Shown here one piece after another: positions 1 to 5,370 of a stretch of 5,412 nt of DNA. The DNA lies in assembly GCA_900555605.1 (NCBI GenBank), contig USLW01000167.1, positions 1-5,412 on the forward strand. The letters run 5' to 3'. The DNA is from an uncultured Clostridium sp. (GTDB lineage: Bacteria > Bacillota > Clostridia > UBA1212 > UBA1255). Below the pieces are notes generated by a model. That model saw only the letters and a list, made by a program, of their open reading frames with translations, was not told the DNA's origin and did not search any database. Position numbers and translations under genes: made by a program. Every line of letters begins with the position of its first letter. Position 1 is the first letter of the stretch.

Positions 1-778
1 CTGTAGCTTGTACATCTTGATACATTCTGTCTTTGAAGTTTGCTACTATTTCGTTATATACTTCTGGATCTGTAGCAAATGATTTGTATTCAAATTTTGG
101 TTTTCCGACCTGTGCCGCAATACCCTCGATAAATTCACAGATCTTTTTAATCGTGCCGTGCCCCTTGATAATGGCCTTGAGCATTTCCTCATCCGGAACC
201 TCCTTGGCCCCTGCCTCTACCATGGTGATCTTATCCTTTGTGCCTGCCAAGGTGACGTACATCTCGCTCTTCTCACGCTGGGCAGTATTGGGGTTGATCA
301 CGACTTCTCCGTCCACAAGGCCTAAAACAACACCGCCGATCGGTCCGTTAAAAGGAATGTCGGAAATGCATAATGCCGCAGAGGTTCCGATCATGGCGGC
401 AATCTCCGGTGAATTATCCTGATCTACCGACAAAACAGTATTGATCACCACGACATCGTTGCGCAGATCCTTCGGAAACAGCGGTCGAATGGGACGATCA
501 ATCACACGGGAAGTCAGCACGGCCTTTTCAGAGGGCTTTCCCTCTCTGCGGATAAATCCGCCGGGAATTTTTCCGACAGAATAAAGCTTTTCCTCATAAT
601 CCACACTGAGCGGGAAAAAGTCAATTCCATCCCGGGGCTCCTTAGAGGCGGTGGCGGTTGAAAGCACCACGGTATCGCCGTATTTCACCAATACGGCACC
701 GTTTGCAAGCTGCGCCATTTTTCCAGTTTCAATGGTCAGCGTCCTCCCCGCTAATTGCATTGTAAATGATTGAAACAT
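1..778 (-). CDS. pnp: Polyribonucleotide nucleotidyltransferase (PNPase), N-terminal part, cut by window edge
   Basis: PNPase degrades RNA 3' to 5' with phosphate, releasing nucleoside diphosphates, and works in cytoplasmic mRNA turnover. The window holds the first 259 residues of a protein usually about 700 long; the rest lies beyond position 1. Visible parts are the first RNase PH core (about residues 12-145), its C-terminal subdomain (about 148-211) and the start of the helical domain. The conserved GGFIRRE (73-79), the RPIRPLF stretch (95-101) and the TASKEP stretch (43-48) are intact. The second, catalytic RNase PH core and the KH and S1 domains are not in view. The ATG at 778-776 is chosen because AAGGAAG (784-790) lies 5 bases upstream and the protein begins as PNPases do. 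rpsO lies upstream on the same strand, 168 bp away, as in many bacteria. Positions 1 to about 100 (residues from about 226 on) are far more AT-rich than the rest of the gene, although the protein match continues. Confidence 0.97.
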   Translation of the reverse strand, partial: MFQSFTMQLAGRTLTIETGKMAQLANGAVLVKYGDTVVLSTATASKEPRDGIDFFPLSVDYEEKLYSVGKIPGGFIRREGKPSEKAVLTSRVIDRPIRPLFPKDLRNDVVVINTVLSVDQDNSPEIAAMIGTSAALCISDIPFNGPIGGVVLGLVDGEVVINPNTAQREKSEMYVTLAGTKDKITMVEAGAKEVPDEEMLKAIIKGHGTIKKICEFIEGIAAQVGKPKFEYKSFATDPEVYNEIVANFKDRMYQDVQAT

Positions 779-806
779 AATTTCTTCCTTTCCGGAGACG
801 CAAACG

Positions 807-867
807 GTAGCTTGTAGATTCTGGGTCTGAATCCTTCCGTGCTTCAGGCGCACAATCTACTATCTAC
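807..867 (-). promoter_or_regulatory. Long stem-loop in the pnp 5' leader, possible RNase processing site
   Basis: On the minus strand the leader between rpsO and pnp folds into one stacked stem. GTAG (864-867) pairs with CTAC (807-810), GTAGATT (854-860) pairs with AATCTAC (814-820), and CTGAA (843-847) pairs with TTCAG (827-831). These are separated by symmetric internal loops of 3 by 3 and 6 by 6 bases and capped by an 11-base loop. The stem ends about 28 bases before the pnp start codon. In Escherichia coli the pnp leader has a stem cut by RNase III, after which PNPase represses its own synthesis; a similar role here is inference from position and shape only. Confidence 0.5.
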
Positions 868-895
868 TGTCGGCTTCTCCTTTACAAATTGATAT

Positions 896-925
896 TTTAT
901 ATTAAGAGCGGAGCCCTTGTATCAG
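896..925 (-). promoter_or_regulatory. Weak candidate internal promoter for pnp
   Basis: Reading the minus strand, CTGATA (920-925) lies 18 bases before TATAAA (896-901). These match 4 of 6 and 5 of 6 bases of the sigma-A hexamers. The -35 box falls in the loop of the hairpin after rpsO, so it would allow pnp to be expressed even if upstream transcription stopped there. The match is modest and such pairs arise by chance in AT-rich DNA. Confidence 0.25.
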
Positions 926-936
926 AGTTCCGCTCT
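905..936 (-). terminator. Hairpin after rpsO, partial terminator or processing element
   Basis: Eleven bases past the rpsO stop codon on the minus strand, AGAGCGGA and TCCGCTCT form a perfect 8-bp stem with a 16-base loop. The bases after it (TTAATATAAAATATC) are AT-rich but lack a run of T, so strong intrinsic termination is doubtful. In E. coli a terminator sits between rpsO and pnp and is partly read through, and this hairpin is in the equivalent place. It may equally protect the rpsO 3' end. Confidence 0.45.
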
Positions 937-946
937 CCATCACAGA

Positions 947-1210
947 TTATTTCCTCAGTCCAAGCTTTTCAACCAAAGAACGGTACCGCTGCATGTCGAT
1001 TCTCATCAGATAGTTCAGCAGTCCTCTTCTCTGACCGACCATCATCAGCAGCCCTCTCCGGGAATGGTGGTCTTTTTTGTGTACCTTCAGGTGTTCGTTC
1101 AGATGATTGATCCGTTCCGTCAGCAGCGCGCACTGCACCTCCGGCGAACCCGTGTCTCCCTCATGCACGGCAAACTGTGTAATGATTTCTTGTTTTCTTT
1201 CTTTTGTCAT
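947..1210 (-). CDS. rpsO: 30S ribosomal protein S15
   Basis: S15 is a primary binder of the central domain of 16S rRNA and helps assemble the small-subunit platform; in several bacteria it also represses its own mRNA. The product is 87 residues, the usual length. It carries the family signatures DTGSPEVQ (19-26), which sits at the rRNA-binding face, and [12 protein letters not shown] (44-55), and ends in LGLRK. The frame is open further upstream, but the ATG at 1210-1208 is chosen because it gives the normal S15 N-terminus and has AAGGAGA (1218-1224) 7 bases before it. pnp follows on the same strand, and a strong promoter lies about 85 bases upstream of the start. No key residue appears to be missing. 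Confidence 0.98.
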   Translation of the reverse strand: MTKERKQEIITQFAVHEGDTGSPEVQCALLTERINHLNEHLKVHKKDHHSRRGLLMMVGQRRGLLNYLMRIDMQRYRSLVEKLGLRK

Positions 1211-1237
1211 AATGCATTCTCCTTTTTCATAATTCCG

Positions 1238-1284
1238 CCGTAATCTGAGAATCGGGTCGGAGTGTCCGCCATCTGAGAATACGG
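1238..1284 (-). promoter_or_regulatory. Structured rpsO leader with a duplicated 10-base element, candidate S15 autoregulatory site
   Basis: The rpsO leader, about 78 bases from the predicted transcript start, contains ATTCTCAGAT twice on the minus strand (1271-1280 and 1243-1252, 28 bases apart). Each copy is followed by a GGCGG-like stretch. The outer bases CCGTA (1280-1284) and TACGG (1238-1242) can pair. Between the repeats CGGA (1265-1268) and TCCG (1258-1261) can form a small hairpin. The ribosome binding site begins 14 bases downstream of the outer stem. S15 is known to regulate itself in several phyla through leader RNAs of differing shapes, so a regulatory leader is plausible here; this particular fold is my inference. 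Confidence 0.45.
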
Positions 1285-1294
1285 TAGCTAACAG

Positions 1295-1323
1295 ATTATA
1301 GCACAAGCTGCCGAATGTGTAAA
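1295..1323 (-). promoter_or_regulatory. Sigma-A promoter for rpsO-pnp
   Basis: On the minus strand TTTACA (1318-1323) is followed by a 17-base spacer and a perfect TATAAT (1295-1300). The spacer ends in TGC, giving an extended -10. The transcript should start near 1288. This is the best promoter match in the window and suits a ribosomal protein operon. Confidence 0.88.
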
Positions 1324-1357
1324 GTATTTTGCACAACAGTCAACGGAACCTGCAGAT

Positions 1358-1401
1358 AAAAAAGAAGCGTGCAGTCCGAATCAATCCGGCCCGCACGCTT
1401 C
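1358..1401 (-). terminator. Intrinsic terminator of the spore coat unit
   Basis: Thirteen bases after the 81-residue coat gene, the minus strand has GAAGCGTGC (1393-1401) pairing with GCACGCTTC (1364-1372). Further pairing of CCGG/CCG inside the loop region strengthens the stem. The 3' arm ends in C and is followed directly by six T (1363-1358), then AT. It ends about 35 bases before the rpsO -35 box, so it insulates rpsO-pnp from the sporulation unit upstream. Confidence 0.92.
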
Positions 1402-1414
1402 CGGTAGACTTATA

Positions 1415-1660
1415 TTATTGAACACAGAATTTCTGCCTCACCGCGTTCACCTTGTTCTGCTCCGCCTGTTCGGTAGGATACCAGCCCTTTGCCGCCATTT
1501 TATCGTAAAGTGTATCCTGCATGCATAACGCATCGTTCAAAGACATTTTAAATGCCTGGTGTACGTTGTCCGTTGGGGACTCGATGGTTCCATGCATGAA
1601 CAGGTCGCATACACCCTTTTCAAGCAAGAGGATATCCTCCATCAAATTTTGATCATTCAT
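1415..1660 (-). CDS. Small spore coat protein, CotF family
   Basis: An 81-residue protein resembling the small CotF-type coat proteins of Clostridia, which are thought to sit in the spore coat; no enzymatic role is known. The stretch LLLEKGVCDLFMHGTIES (11-28) and LNDALCMQDTLYDKM (41-55) followed by AKGWYP (57-62) are the recognisable signatures of this group. The product is soluble with no signal peptide, and mostly helical by composition. Cysteines lie at 18, 46 and 79. The ATG at 1660-1658 has a strong GGGAGG (1669-1674) 8 bases upstream. It lies 20 bp after the 57-residue gene on the same strand, so the two are almost certainly cotranscribed, and it is followed by an intrinsic terminator. 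It is shorter than full-length CotF proteins (about 160 residues) and seems to match their C-terminal half. Confidence 0.85.
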   Translation of the reverse strand: MNDQNLMEDILLLEKGVCDLFMHGTIESPTDNVHQAFKMSLNDALCMQDTLYDKMAAKGWYPTEQAEQNKVNAVRQKFCVQ

Positions 1661-1680
1661 TTCTTTTACCTCCCGACAAA

Positions 1681-1854
1681 TTAAAGTAAACCGTAAAAGC
1701 GCTGAAAAATCTGCTGATGCTTTTGTACCATCTGTTCAACGCATGTTTTCAGTTCCGGATCCCGGAGCTGACTTGCGGTTTCCGACAGCTTGGTCTGAAA
1801 ATACTTCGCATGACCAAGTGCGTCTTCGATATACAATAATTCTTTACCTGTCAT
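1681..1854 (-). CDS. 57-residue small protein, probable spore coat (CotF-like) partner
   Basis: This short gene encodes MTGKELLYIEDALGH and continues to a C-terminal HQQIFQRFYGLL. The pattern of an N-terminal helix with EDALGH, a central DPELK (32-36) turn and a second helix ending in K-H-Q-Q resembles the first helical hairpin of CotF-type coat proteins. The ATG at 1854-1852 is preceded by a perfect AGGAGG (1865-1870), 10 bases away, and the frame ends in TAA at 1681. It is the first gene of a two-gene unit with the 81-residue CotF-type protein 20 bp downstream, which supports a role in the spore coat. There is no signal peptide or membrane segment. I found no convincing promoter upstream; sporulation sigma-factor boxes are not clear. 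The existence of the gene is nearly certain, its function less so. Confidence 0.8.
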   Translation of the reverse strand: MTGKELLYIEDALGHAKYFQTKLSETASQLRDPELKTCVEQMVQKHQQIFQRFYGLL

Positions 1855-1870
1855 CTTTTCAATGCCTCCT

Positions 1871-2063
1871 GAATTTTATTTGCTTATAGCTTGCCTTTCT
1901 CCGCAAAATATTATGCATACAAATTCTGATCCGGAGCACGGGAAGCCGAAAAGAACGGTTTGCTTTCCTGCCCGCCCTTTCAAGCATGATATCGGATTTG
2001 CCGGAGATAATACTTTTATGACGGCCGAAACGCCGAGTCTGTTTTTCGGAGTATTTTATTCGG
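1871..2063. other. Divergent intergenic spacer between coat unit and VTT gene
   Basis: This 193-bp region must hold the start signals for the coat unit (minus) and the VTT-glycosyltransferase pair (plus). No good sigma-A pair is visible on either strand. The -10-like GATAAT (2006-2011, plus) has no matching -35, and CATAATA on the minus strand (around 1908-1914) resembles a sporulation -10 box but also lacks an upstream partner. A 6-bp inverted repeat CCGAAA/TTTCGG (2025-2030 and 2044-2049) overlaps the ribosome binding site of the plus-strand gene. Longer frames that cross it are shadows of the VTT gene. Confidence 0.5.
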
Positions 2064-2729
2064 ATGAAAAAGAAAAAAAATTTTCTGTTATTCTGCATAG
2101 TGCTCTGTGCTGCCGTTTTCGCGGTCCTGTTCCTCTTGTACGGCAAACCGCTGTACGCCTTTGTGTCGGATACCAAACAATTCAAGGCTTGGATCAGATC
2201 TCTCGGCGGCTGGGGAGAAATCACATTTGTAGCGCTTCGTGCGTTGCAGACTGTAATCAAATTGATTCCGGGCGAGCCGCTGGAAATCGCCGCAGGTTAT
2301 GCCTTCGGAATATGGAAGGGGCTTTTGCTGTGCATGATCGGAACACTGATCGGTTCCTTTCTGATTCTGCTGATTGCCAAAACATGGGGTACAAAGCTGG
2401 CGGAGCTGTTTATATCTCCCAAAAAGCGCTCCTCTCTTGCATTTCTGCAGGACACAAAAAGACTAAGTACAACACTGTTTATCATTTACCTGGTACCCAG
2501 TACGCCGAAAGACCTGATTACCTATTTTATTATTTTTACCCCCATGAAGATCTCCGTCTTTTTGCTGATCACAACCCCCGCACGCATCCCCTCCATCGTC
2601 ACCTCTACCTGGTGCGGCGCCGCCTTAGGAGAAAAAAAGCTGATTTGGGCCATTACGATCTATCTGCTTACATTTCTTCTCGGGATGGCCGTTCTTTTTC
2701 TTTTCAGAAAAAGACAAAAAGAAAAATAA
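2064..2729 (+). CDS. TVP38/TMEM64 (VTT/DedA-like) family membrane protein
   Basis: A 221-residue inner-membrane protein of the VTT (SNARE-associated, DedA-like) superfamily. Members are linked to lipid handling, and some are proposed lipid scramblases or undecaprenyl-phosphate transporters; the substrate here is unknown. After a lysine-rich start there is a first membrane segment (about 7-26). The core signature PGEPLEIAAGYAFGIWKG (69-86) contains the F-G-x-x-x-G element. VPSTPKDLITY (144-154) is the second conserved element, with helices at about 136-160, 164-186 and 192-214 and a basic tail. The ATG at 2064 has GGAG at 2048-2051, 12 bases upstream, which is longer than usual. Codons 4 to 6 contain a run of eight A followed by four T. 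A family 8 glycosyltransferase begins 22 bp downstream and is probably cotranscribed, hinting at an envelope role. Confidence 0.9.
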   Translation: MKKKKNFLLFCIVLCAAVFAVLFLLYGKPLYAFVSDTKQFKAWIRSLGGWGEITFVALRALQTVIKLIPGEPLEIAAGYAFGIWKGLLLCMIGTLIGSFLILLIAKTWGTKLAELFISPKKRSSLAFLQDTKRLSTTLFIIYLVPSTPKDLITYFIIFTPMKISVFLLITTPARIPSIVTSTWCGAALGEKKLIWAITIYLLTFLLGMAVLFLFRKRQKEK

Positions 2730-2751
2730 ATCAAAAGGACGTGCAAAACCA

Positions 2752-3576
2752 TTGTCTGAACAAAACATATTGGTAACCATAAACGCAAACTATTTAAATC
2801 CGCTGTGCGCCATGCTGCGCTCGCTCCAGGCCGCCAGTCCTCATACAGTCTGGACCGTATATCTCGCGCATTCCTCGCTGGCCAAAGAACACATTACGCA
2901 CCTGCTGGCCAATCTTGATCCCGCGCGCTGCCGGCTTGCACCGATTCGGCTTTCTCCTGCACTTTTTGCGGATGCCCCCGCAAAAAGCAGAATTCCGAAG
3001 GAGGCGTACTACCGGACGATTGCCTTCAGCTATCTGCCCGCCCATGTATCCAGAATCTTGTATCTGGATCCGGATATCATCATTTTAAATACCCTCGATG
3101 ACCTATACCAAATGCCGTTGGGAGACAAGCTGATCGCCGGCGCGCCCCATCTCGGCCCGACGCTGCAGCTGGTTCTGAAATCCTGGCTGGGCATGCCTGC
3201 ACACAGCACATACATTAATTCCGGCGTATTGCTGATGAATATAGCAGGACTGCGGGCAGCATATTCAGCGGAAGATATTTTAAACCATATTCGTAAAATG
3301 AAAACCCGGCTGCTGTTGGAGGATCAGGACGTCATCAATTCGCTGTTCGGCGGCCGGATACTTTCTATCGACCCCTATCTGTATAATTTAGATGAAAAAT
3401 GCTACCGCAGAAAGAGCAGGCCGCTGCAGAAAAATCCCATAGACCTGCTCTATGTGCGCCGGCATGTAAAAATCGTACATTATAACAGCAAGCATAAGCC
3501 CTGGAATCAAAATTATCCCGGAAAATTAGGCTGCTTTTACGAAGAATACGCCGCCGACCCATTTGATTTCTCTTAA
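2752..3576 (+). CDS. Glycosyltransferase family 8 protein
   Basis: A 274-residue GT-A fold enzyme of family GT8, the retaining transferases that include LgtC and glycogenin and transfer a sugar from a nucleotide sugar, usually with manganese. The N-terminal strand ILVTINANY (6-14) begins the nucleotide-binding fold. YLDPDIII (104-111) carries the metal-binding D-x-D as D106 and D108. INSGVLLMN (155-163), DQD (191-193) and the late HYNSKHKPW (243-251), whose histidine and KPW are typical of the family, are all present. There is no membrane segment or signal peptide, so it is probably cytoplasmic or membrane-associated. The start is TTG at 2752; AAAAGGA (2733-2739) lies 12 bases upstream, and the first in-frame ATG (residue 21) would remove the first beta strand. 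It follows the VTT gene by 22 bp. The acceptor could be a lipid, a wall polymer or a protein; the sequence does not say. Confidence 0.92.
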   Translation: MSEQNILVTINANYLNPLCAMLRSLQAASPHTVWTVYLAHSSLAKEHITHLLANLDPARCRLAPIRLSPALFADAPAKSRIPKEAYYRTIAFSYLPAHVSRILYLDPDIIILNTLDDLYQMPLGDKLIAGAPHLGPTLQLVLKSWLGMPAHSTYINSGVLLMNIAGLRAAYSAEDILNHIRKMKTRLLLEDQDVINSLFGGRILSIDPYLYNLDEKCYRRKSRPLQKNPIDLLYVRRHVKIVHYNSKHKPWNQNYPGKLGCFYEEYAADPFDFS

Positions 3577-3590
3577 AATGCCGTCAGTGT

Positions 3591-4202
3591 TCAAAATTCC
3601 TTTTTCCGATAAATGCGGATGGACAGCAGCATAGACAGAAAATACAGCAGAAAGGCTGCCGCAGGAAACCATACGGATATAGATTTTGAGAAAAGCGCTT
3701 CGAAATCAAACCAGGCAAACTTTTCCGCCAAAAATACCAGGATAAAGGGAATCAAAAAGGTCAGAAGCATGGCGATCCGTCCTTTTTCAACGCCGAATCG
3801 GAAGGAAATCGGAAAATTTACAGAGGTAAAAAGCAGACAGCCGCACAGCAGCGCGCCAGTTTCTGAAAGAACACTTCCGAGGGATGCGCCCATAATGATC
3901 CGTGAAATTGTAATAATACAAAAGGAAGCGGCAAACAGCAGCAGTACCAGAAGATATCTGCTGACTGCCACGGTAGCCCTGAAGACCGGCATGGTCAGCA
4001 CATATTTATCCCATTTGGCCCGCTCATCATAAGCCATGGTACTGATCGGAAGCGTTGCGCAGAAAACCGCGCACATCGCCGCCCCCATAAGGGCAAACGA
4101 ATCCGTTGCAAAACCCAGCAAAAAGTATGCGGCGAGCATCAAGAACGCAATTCTGCCCTCTTTAAAAATAATCTGAAAATCCTTCAGCAATAACCCTTTC
4201 AT
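3591..4202 (-). CDS. ABC-2 type transporter permease
   Basis: A 203-residue membrane protein resembling the ABC-2 permease group often paired with small GntR-regulated or peptide-exporting ABC ATPases. About six membrane segments are visible (roughly 18-33, 36-56, 79-101, 108-130, 141-160 and 177-198), with a basic C-terminus. The motif YDERAKWDKYVLTMPV (58-73) between the second and third segments is characteristic of the group and probably forms the coupling region with the ATPase. The frame also opens at a TTG seven codons earlier, but AGAAAGGA (4213-4220) overlaps that codon and lies 10 bases before the ATG at 4202-4200, which gives the usual MKGLLLKD start. The ATPase gene lies upstream on the same strand, separated by an unusually long 116 bp. 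The exported substrate cannot be told; this group includes peptide, toxin and antibiotic-defence exporters. Confidence 0.88.
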   Translation of the reverse strand: MKGLLLKDFQIIFKEGRIAFLMLAAYFLLGFATDSFALMGAAMCAVFCATLPISTMAYDERAKWDKYVLTMPVFRATVAVSRYLLVLLLFAASFCIITISRIIMGASLGSVLSETGALLCGCLLFTSVNFPISFRFGVEKGRIAMLLTFLIPFILVFLAEKFAWFDFEALFSKSISVWFPAAAFLLYFLSMLLSIRIYRKKEF

Positions 4203-4318
4203 AGAAATCCCATCCTTTCTCAAGCTTTGGAGGCGGTTTGCTTCGGCCTTATGGAAATGCCCGTTTATAGATCCATGTGTGAAGCGCGCCGCTCGGTCTC
4301 AGAAGCGTCCCGCTTATC
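4203..4318 (-). other. 116-bp gap inside the ABC transporter unit
   Basis: The ATPase and permease genes of such pairs usually overlap or nearly touch, but here 116 bp separate them. On the minus strand the gap opens with AAGCG and CGCTT only 3 bases apart and a GC-rich stretch (AGCGGCGCGCTT), so some RNA structure is possible, but there is no T run to make it a terminator. A lone TATAAA around 4264-4269 has no -35 partner. I see no coding frame with a start and ribosome binding site in it. Confidence 0.5.
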
Positions 4319-5170
4319 CTATCGCCCGGAATGCTTTACCAAAAACAGCATAATATCTTCAAGCCCTGCAGGATCAATGGCATAGCCACTCCGTAGCCGA
4401 TCTCTTCTTACCAGCGCCTCAACGCCGAATTGATTTTCCCGCCGGCCCTCAATAACTGCCGGATCGATTTTGGAAAGTGTGTCTTTCCCGCATTTCAGGA
4501 TGCCGTAACGCGCCTTCAGCAAATCCTTTTCTTCACTGAAAAGAATGCGTCCTCGGTGAATAAATGTAATATAATCGCTGATTTTCTCCAGGTCGCTCAT
4601 AATATGAGAGGAAATCAGAACGGAATGACGTTCATCCTGGATAAACTCCAGAAATGTATCCAATAGCTCCTCCCGCACCACCGGATCCAGTCCGCTGGTG
4701 GCCTCGTCCAAAATCAACAGCTGGCTTTCATGGGACAGCGCTGCCGCAATGGAAAGCTTCATCTTCATGCCTCGGGAATATTCCTTTACTTTCTTTTCTA
4801 CAGGCAAGCGATAACGGGACAGATAAGAGAAAAACCGCCCCTCGTCATACGTGCGGTATATATTTTTTAGAATCCGGCTGATCTCCTTGGCCGTCAGACA
4901 TTCGGGGAAGCAGGCCTCATCCATGACGACGCCGATATGCTCCTTTATGGTTTTCAGTCCGCTTCGATTATCATGCCCTAAAATTGTAATGGATCCGCCG
5001 TCCCGCCGGATCAGATCCAGAATCAATTTCATGGTTGTGCTTTTTCCGGCGCCGTTTTCGCCCAGCAGCGTCAGCACCTCGCCCCGGTTCACGGTCAGGC
5101 TGATATCCTTGTTGGCATAGAAGCTGCCAAACCGCTTGCTGATATGTTCCATTCTCAGCAGCTCGCTCAA
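4319..5170 (-). CDS. ABC transporter ATP-binding protein
   Basis: A 283-residue ATPase that should power the ABC-2 permease encoded just downstream. It has Walker A GENGAGKST (37-45), a degenerate signature YSRGMKMKLS (131-140), Walker B LLILDEATSGLDP (151-163) with the catalytic glutamate at 156, and the switch histidine at 189 in SSHI. At the Q-loop the sequence reads GVVMDEACFPE (80-90), with no glutamine at the usual place, as in the subfamily that pairs with small ABC-2 permeases. The C-terminal 75 or so residues form the extra domain usual in this group. The start is TTG at 5170-5168: GGGGAG (5180-5185) lies 9 bases upstream, whereas the ATG at residue 7 has no good site. A candidate promoter lies about 60 bases upstream. 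No GntR-type or two-component regulator is adjacent within the window. Confidence 0.95.
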   Translation of the reverse strand: MSELLRMEHISKRFGSFYANKDISLTVNRGEVLTLLGENGAGKSTTMKLILDLIRRDGGSITILGHDNRSGLKTIKEHIGVVMDEACFPECLTAKEISRILKNIYRTYDEGRFFSYLSRYRLPVEKKVKEYSRGMKMKLSIAAALSHESQLLILDEATSGLDPVVREELLDTFLEFIQDERHSVLISSHIMSDLEKISDYITFIHRGRILFSEEKDLLKARYGILKCGKDTLSKIDPAVIEGRRENQFGVEALVRRDRLRSGYAIDPAGLEDIMLFLVKHSGR

Positions 5171-5228
5171 ATGCTCTCACTCCCCTGCTTTCTTAATAAT
5201 GAACAGTACGTCTGATAATATCGGCAAA

Positions 5229-5257
5229 AGTATACCATACATTTATCCCTTTGAAAA
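5229..5257 (-). promoter_or_regulatory. Candidate sigma-A promoter for the ABC transporter
   Basis: On the minus strand TTTTCA (5252-5257) lies 17 bases before TATACT (5229-5234), matching 4 of 6 and 5 of 6 bases. The transcript would start near 5222, giving a leader of about 50 bases before the TTG start codon. The -10 box lies in a partly palindromic GGTATACT context, which might serve a regulator, but no repressor gene is nearby to support this. Confidence 0.55.
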
Positions 5258-5370
5258 GAAAAATTTTCTCTGTTTTTTACATTTTCTCCCATAAAAATTT
5301 TTGTCACTTTCGTGCCCAACATTTTCTTATGTCGTAAGCGCACAATAATCACCCGGGCCGAACAAAGTTA

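Noticed and set aside
33..422. 129-codon plus-strand frame
   Set aside because: It is the antisense shadow of pnp, which has clear PNPase motifs on the other strand.
877..883. Shine-Dalgarno-like AAAGGAG on the minus strand between rpsO and pnp
   Set aside because: No start codon lies at a suitable distance and stop codons follow quickly, so no leader peptide is supported.
889..1243. Two plus-strand frames of 73 and 108 codons
   Set aside because: Both lie antisense to rpsO and its flanks, lack ribosome binding sites and resemble no protein family.
1211..1336. N-terminal extension of S15
   Set aside because: The frame stays open, but the extension crosses the promoter and the ribosome binding site, and S15 has no such extension.
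1338..1343. TTGACT as a second -35 box for rpsO
   Set aside because: At 17-base spacing the -10 would be ACACAT, a poor match; TTTACA with TATAAT is far better.
1900..1920. Sporulation sigma-factor promoter for the coat unit (CATAATA on minus)
   Set aside because: The -10-like box lacks a -35 partner for SigE, SigG or SigK at the expected spacing.
1859..2776. Long overlapping frames on both strands (304 codons plus, 133 codons minus)
   Set aside because: Low-complexity basic translations overlapping the VTT gene; the VTT frame shows conserved motifs and membrane segments.
4430..5120. Three plus-strand frames of 75 to 89 codons
   Set aside because: All are antisense to the ABC ATPase with its intact Walker motifs.
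5167..5352. 61-codon minus-strand frame upstream of the ATPase
   Set aside because: GTG start without a ribosome binding site, overlaps the candidate promoter and the ATPase start, and has no recognisable family.
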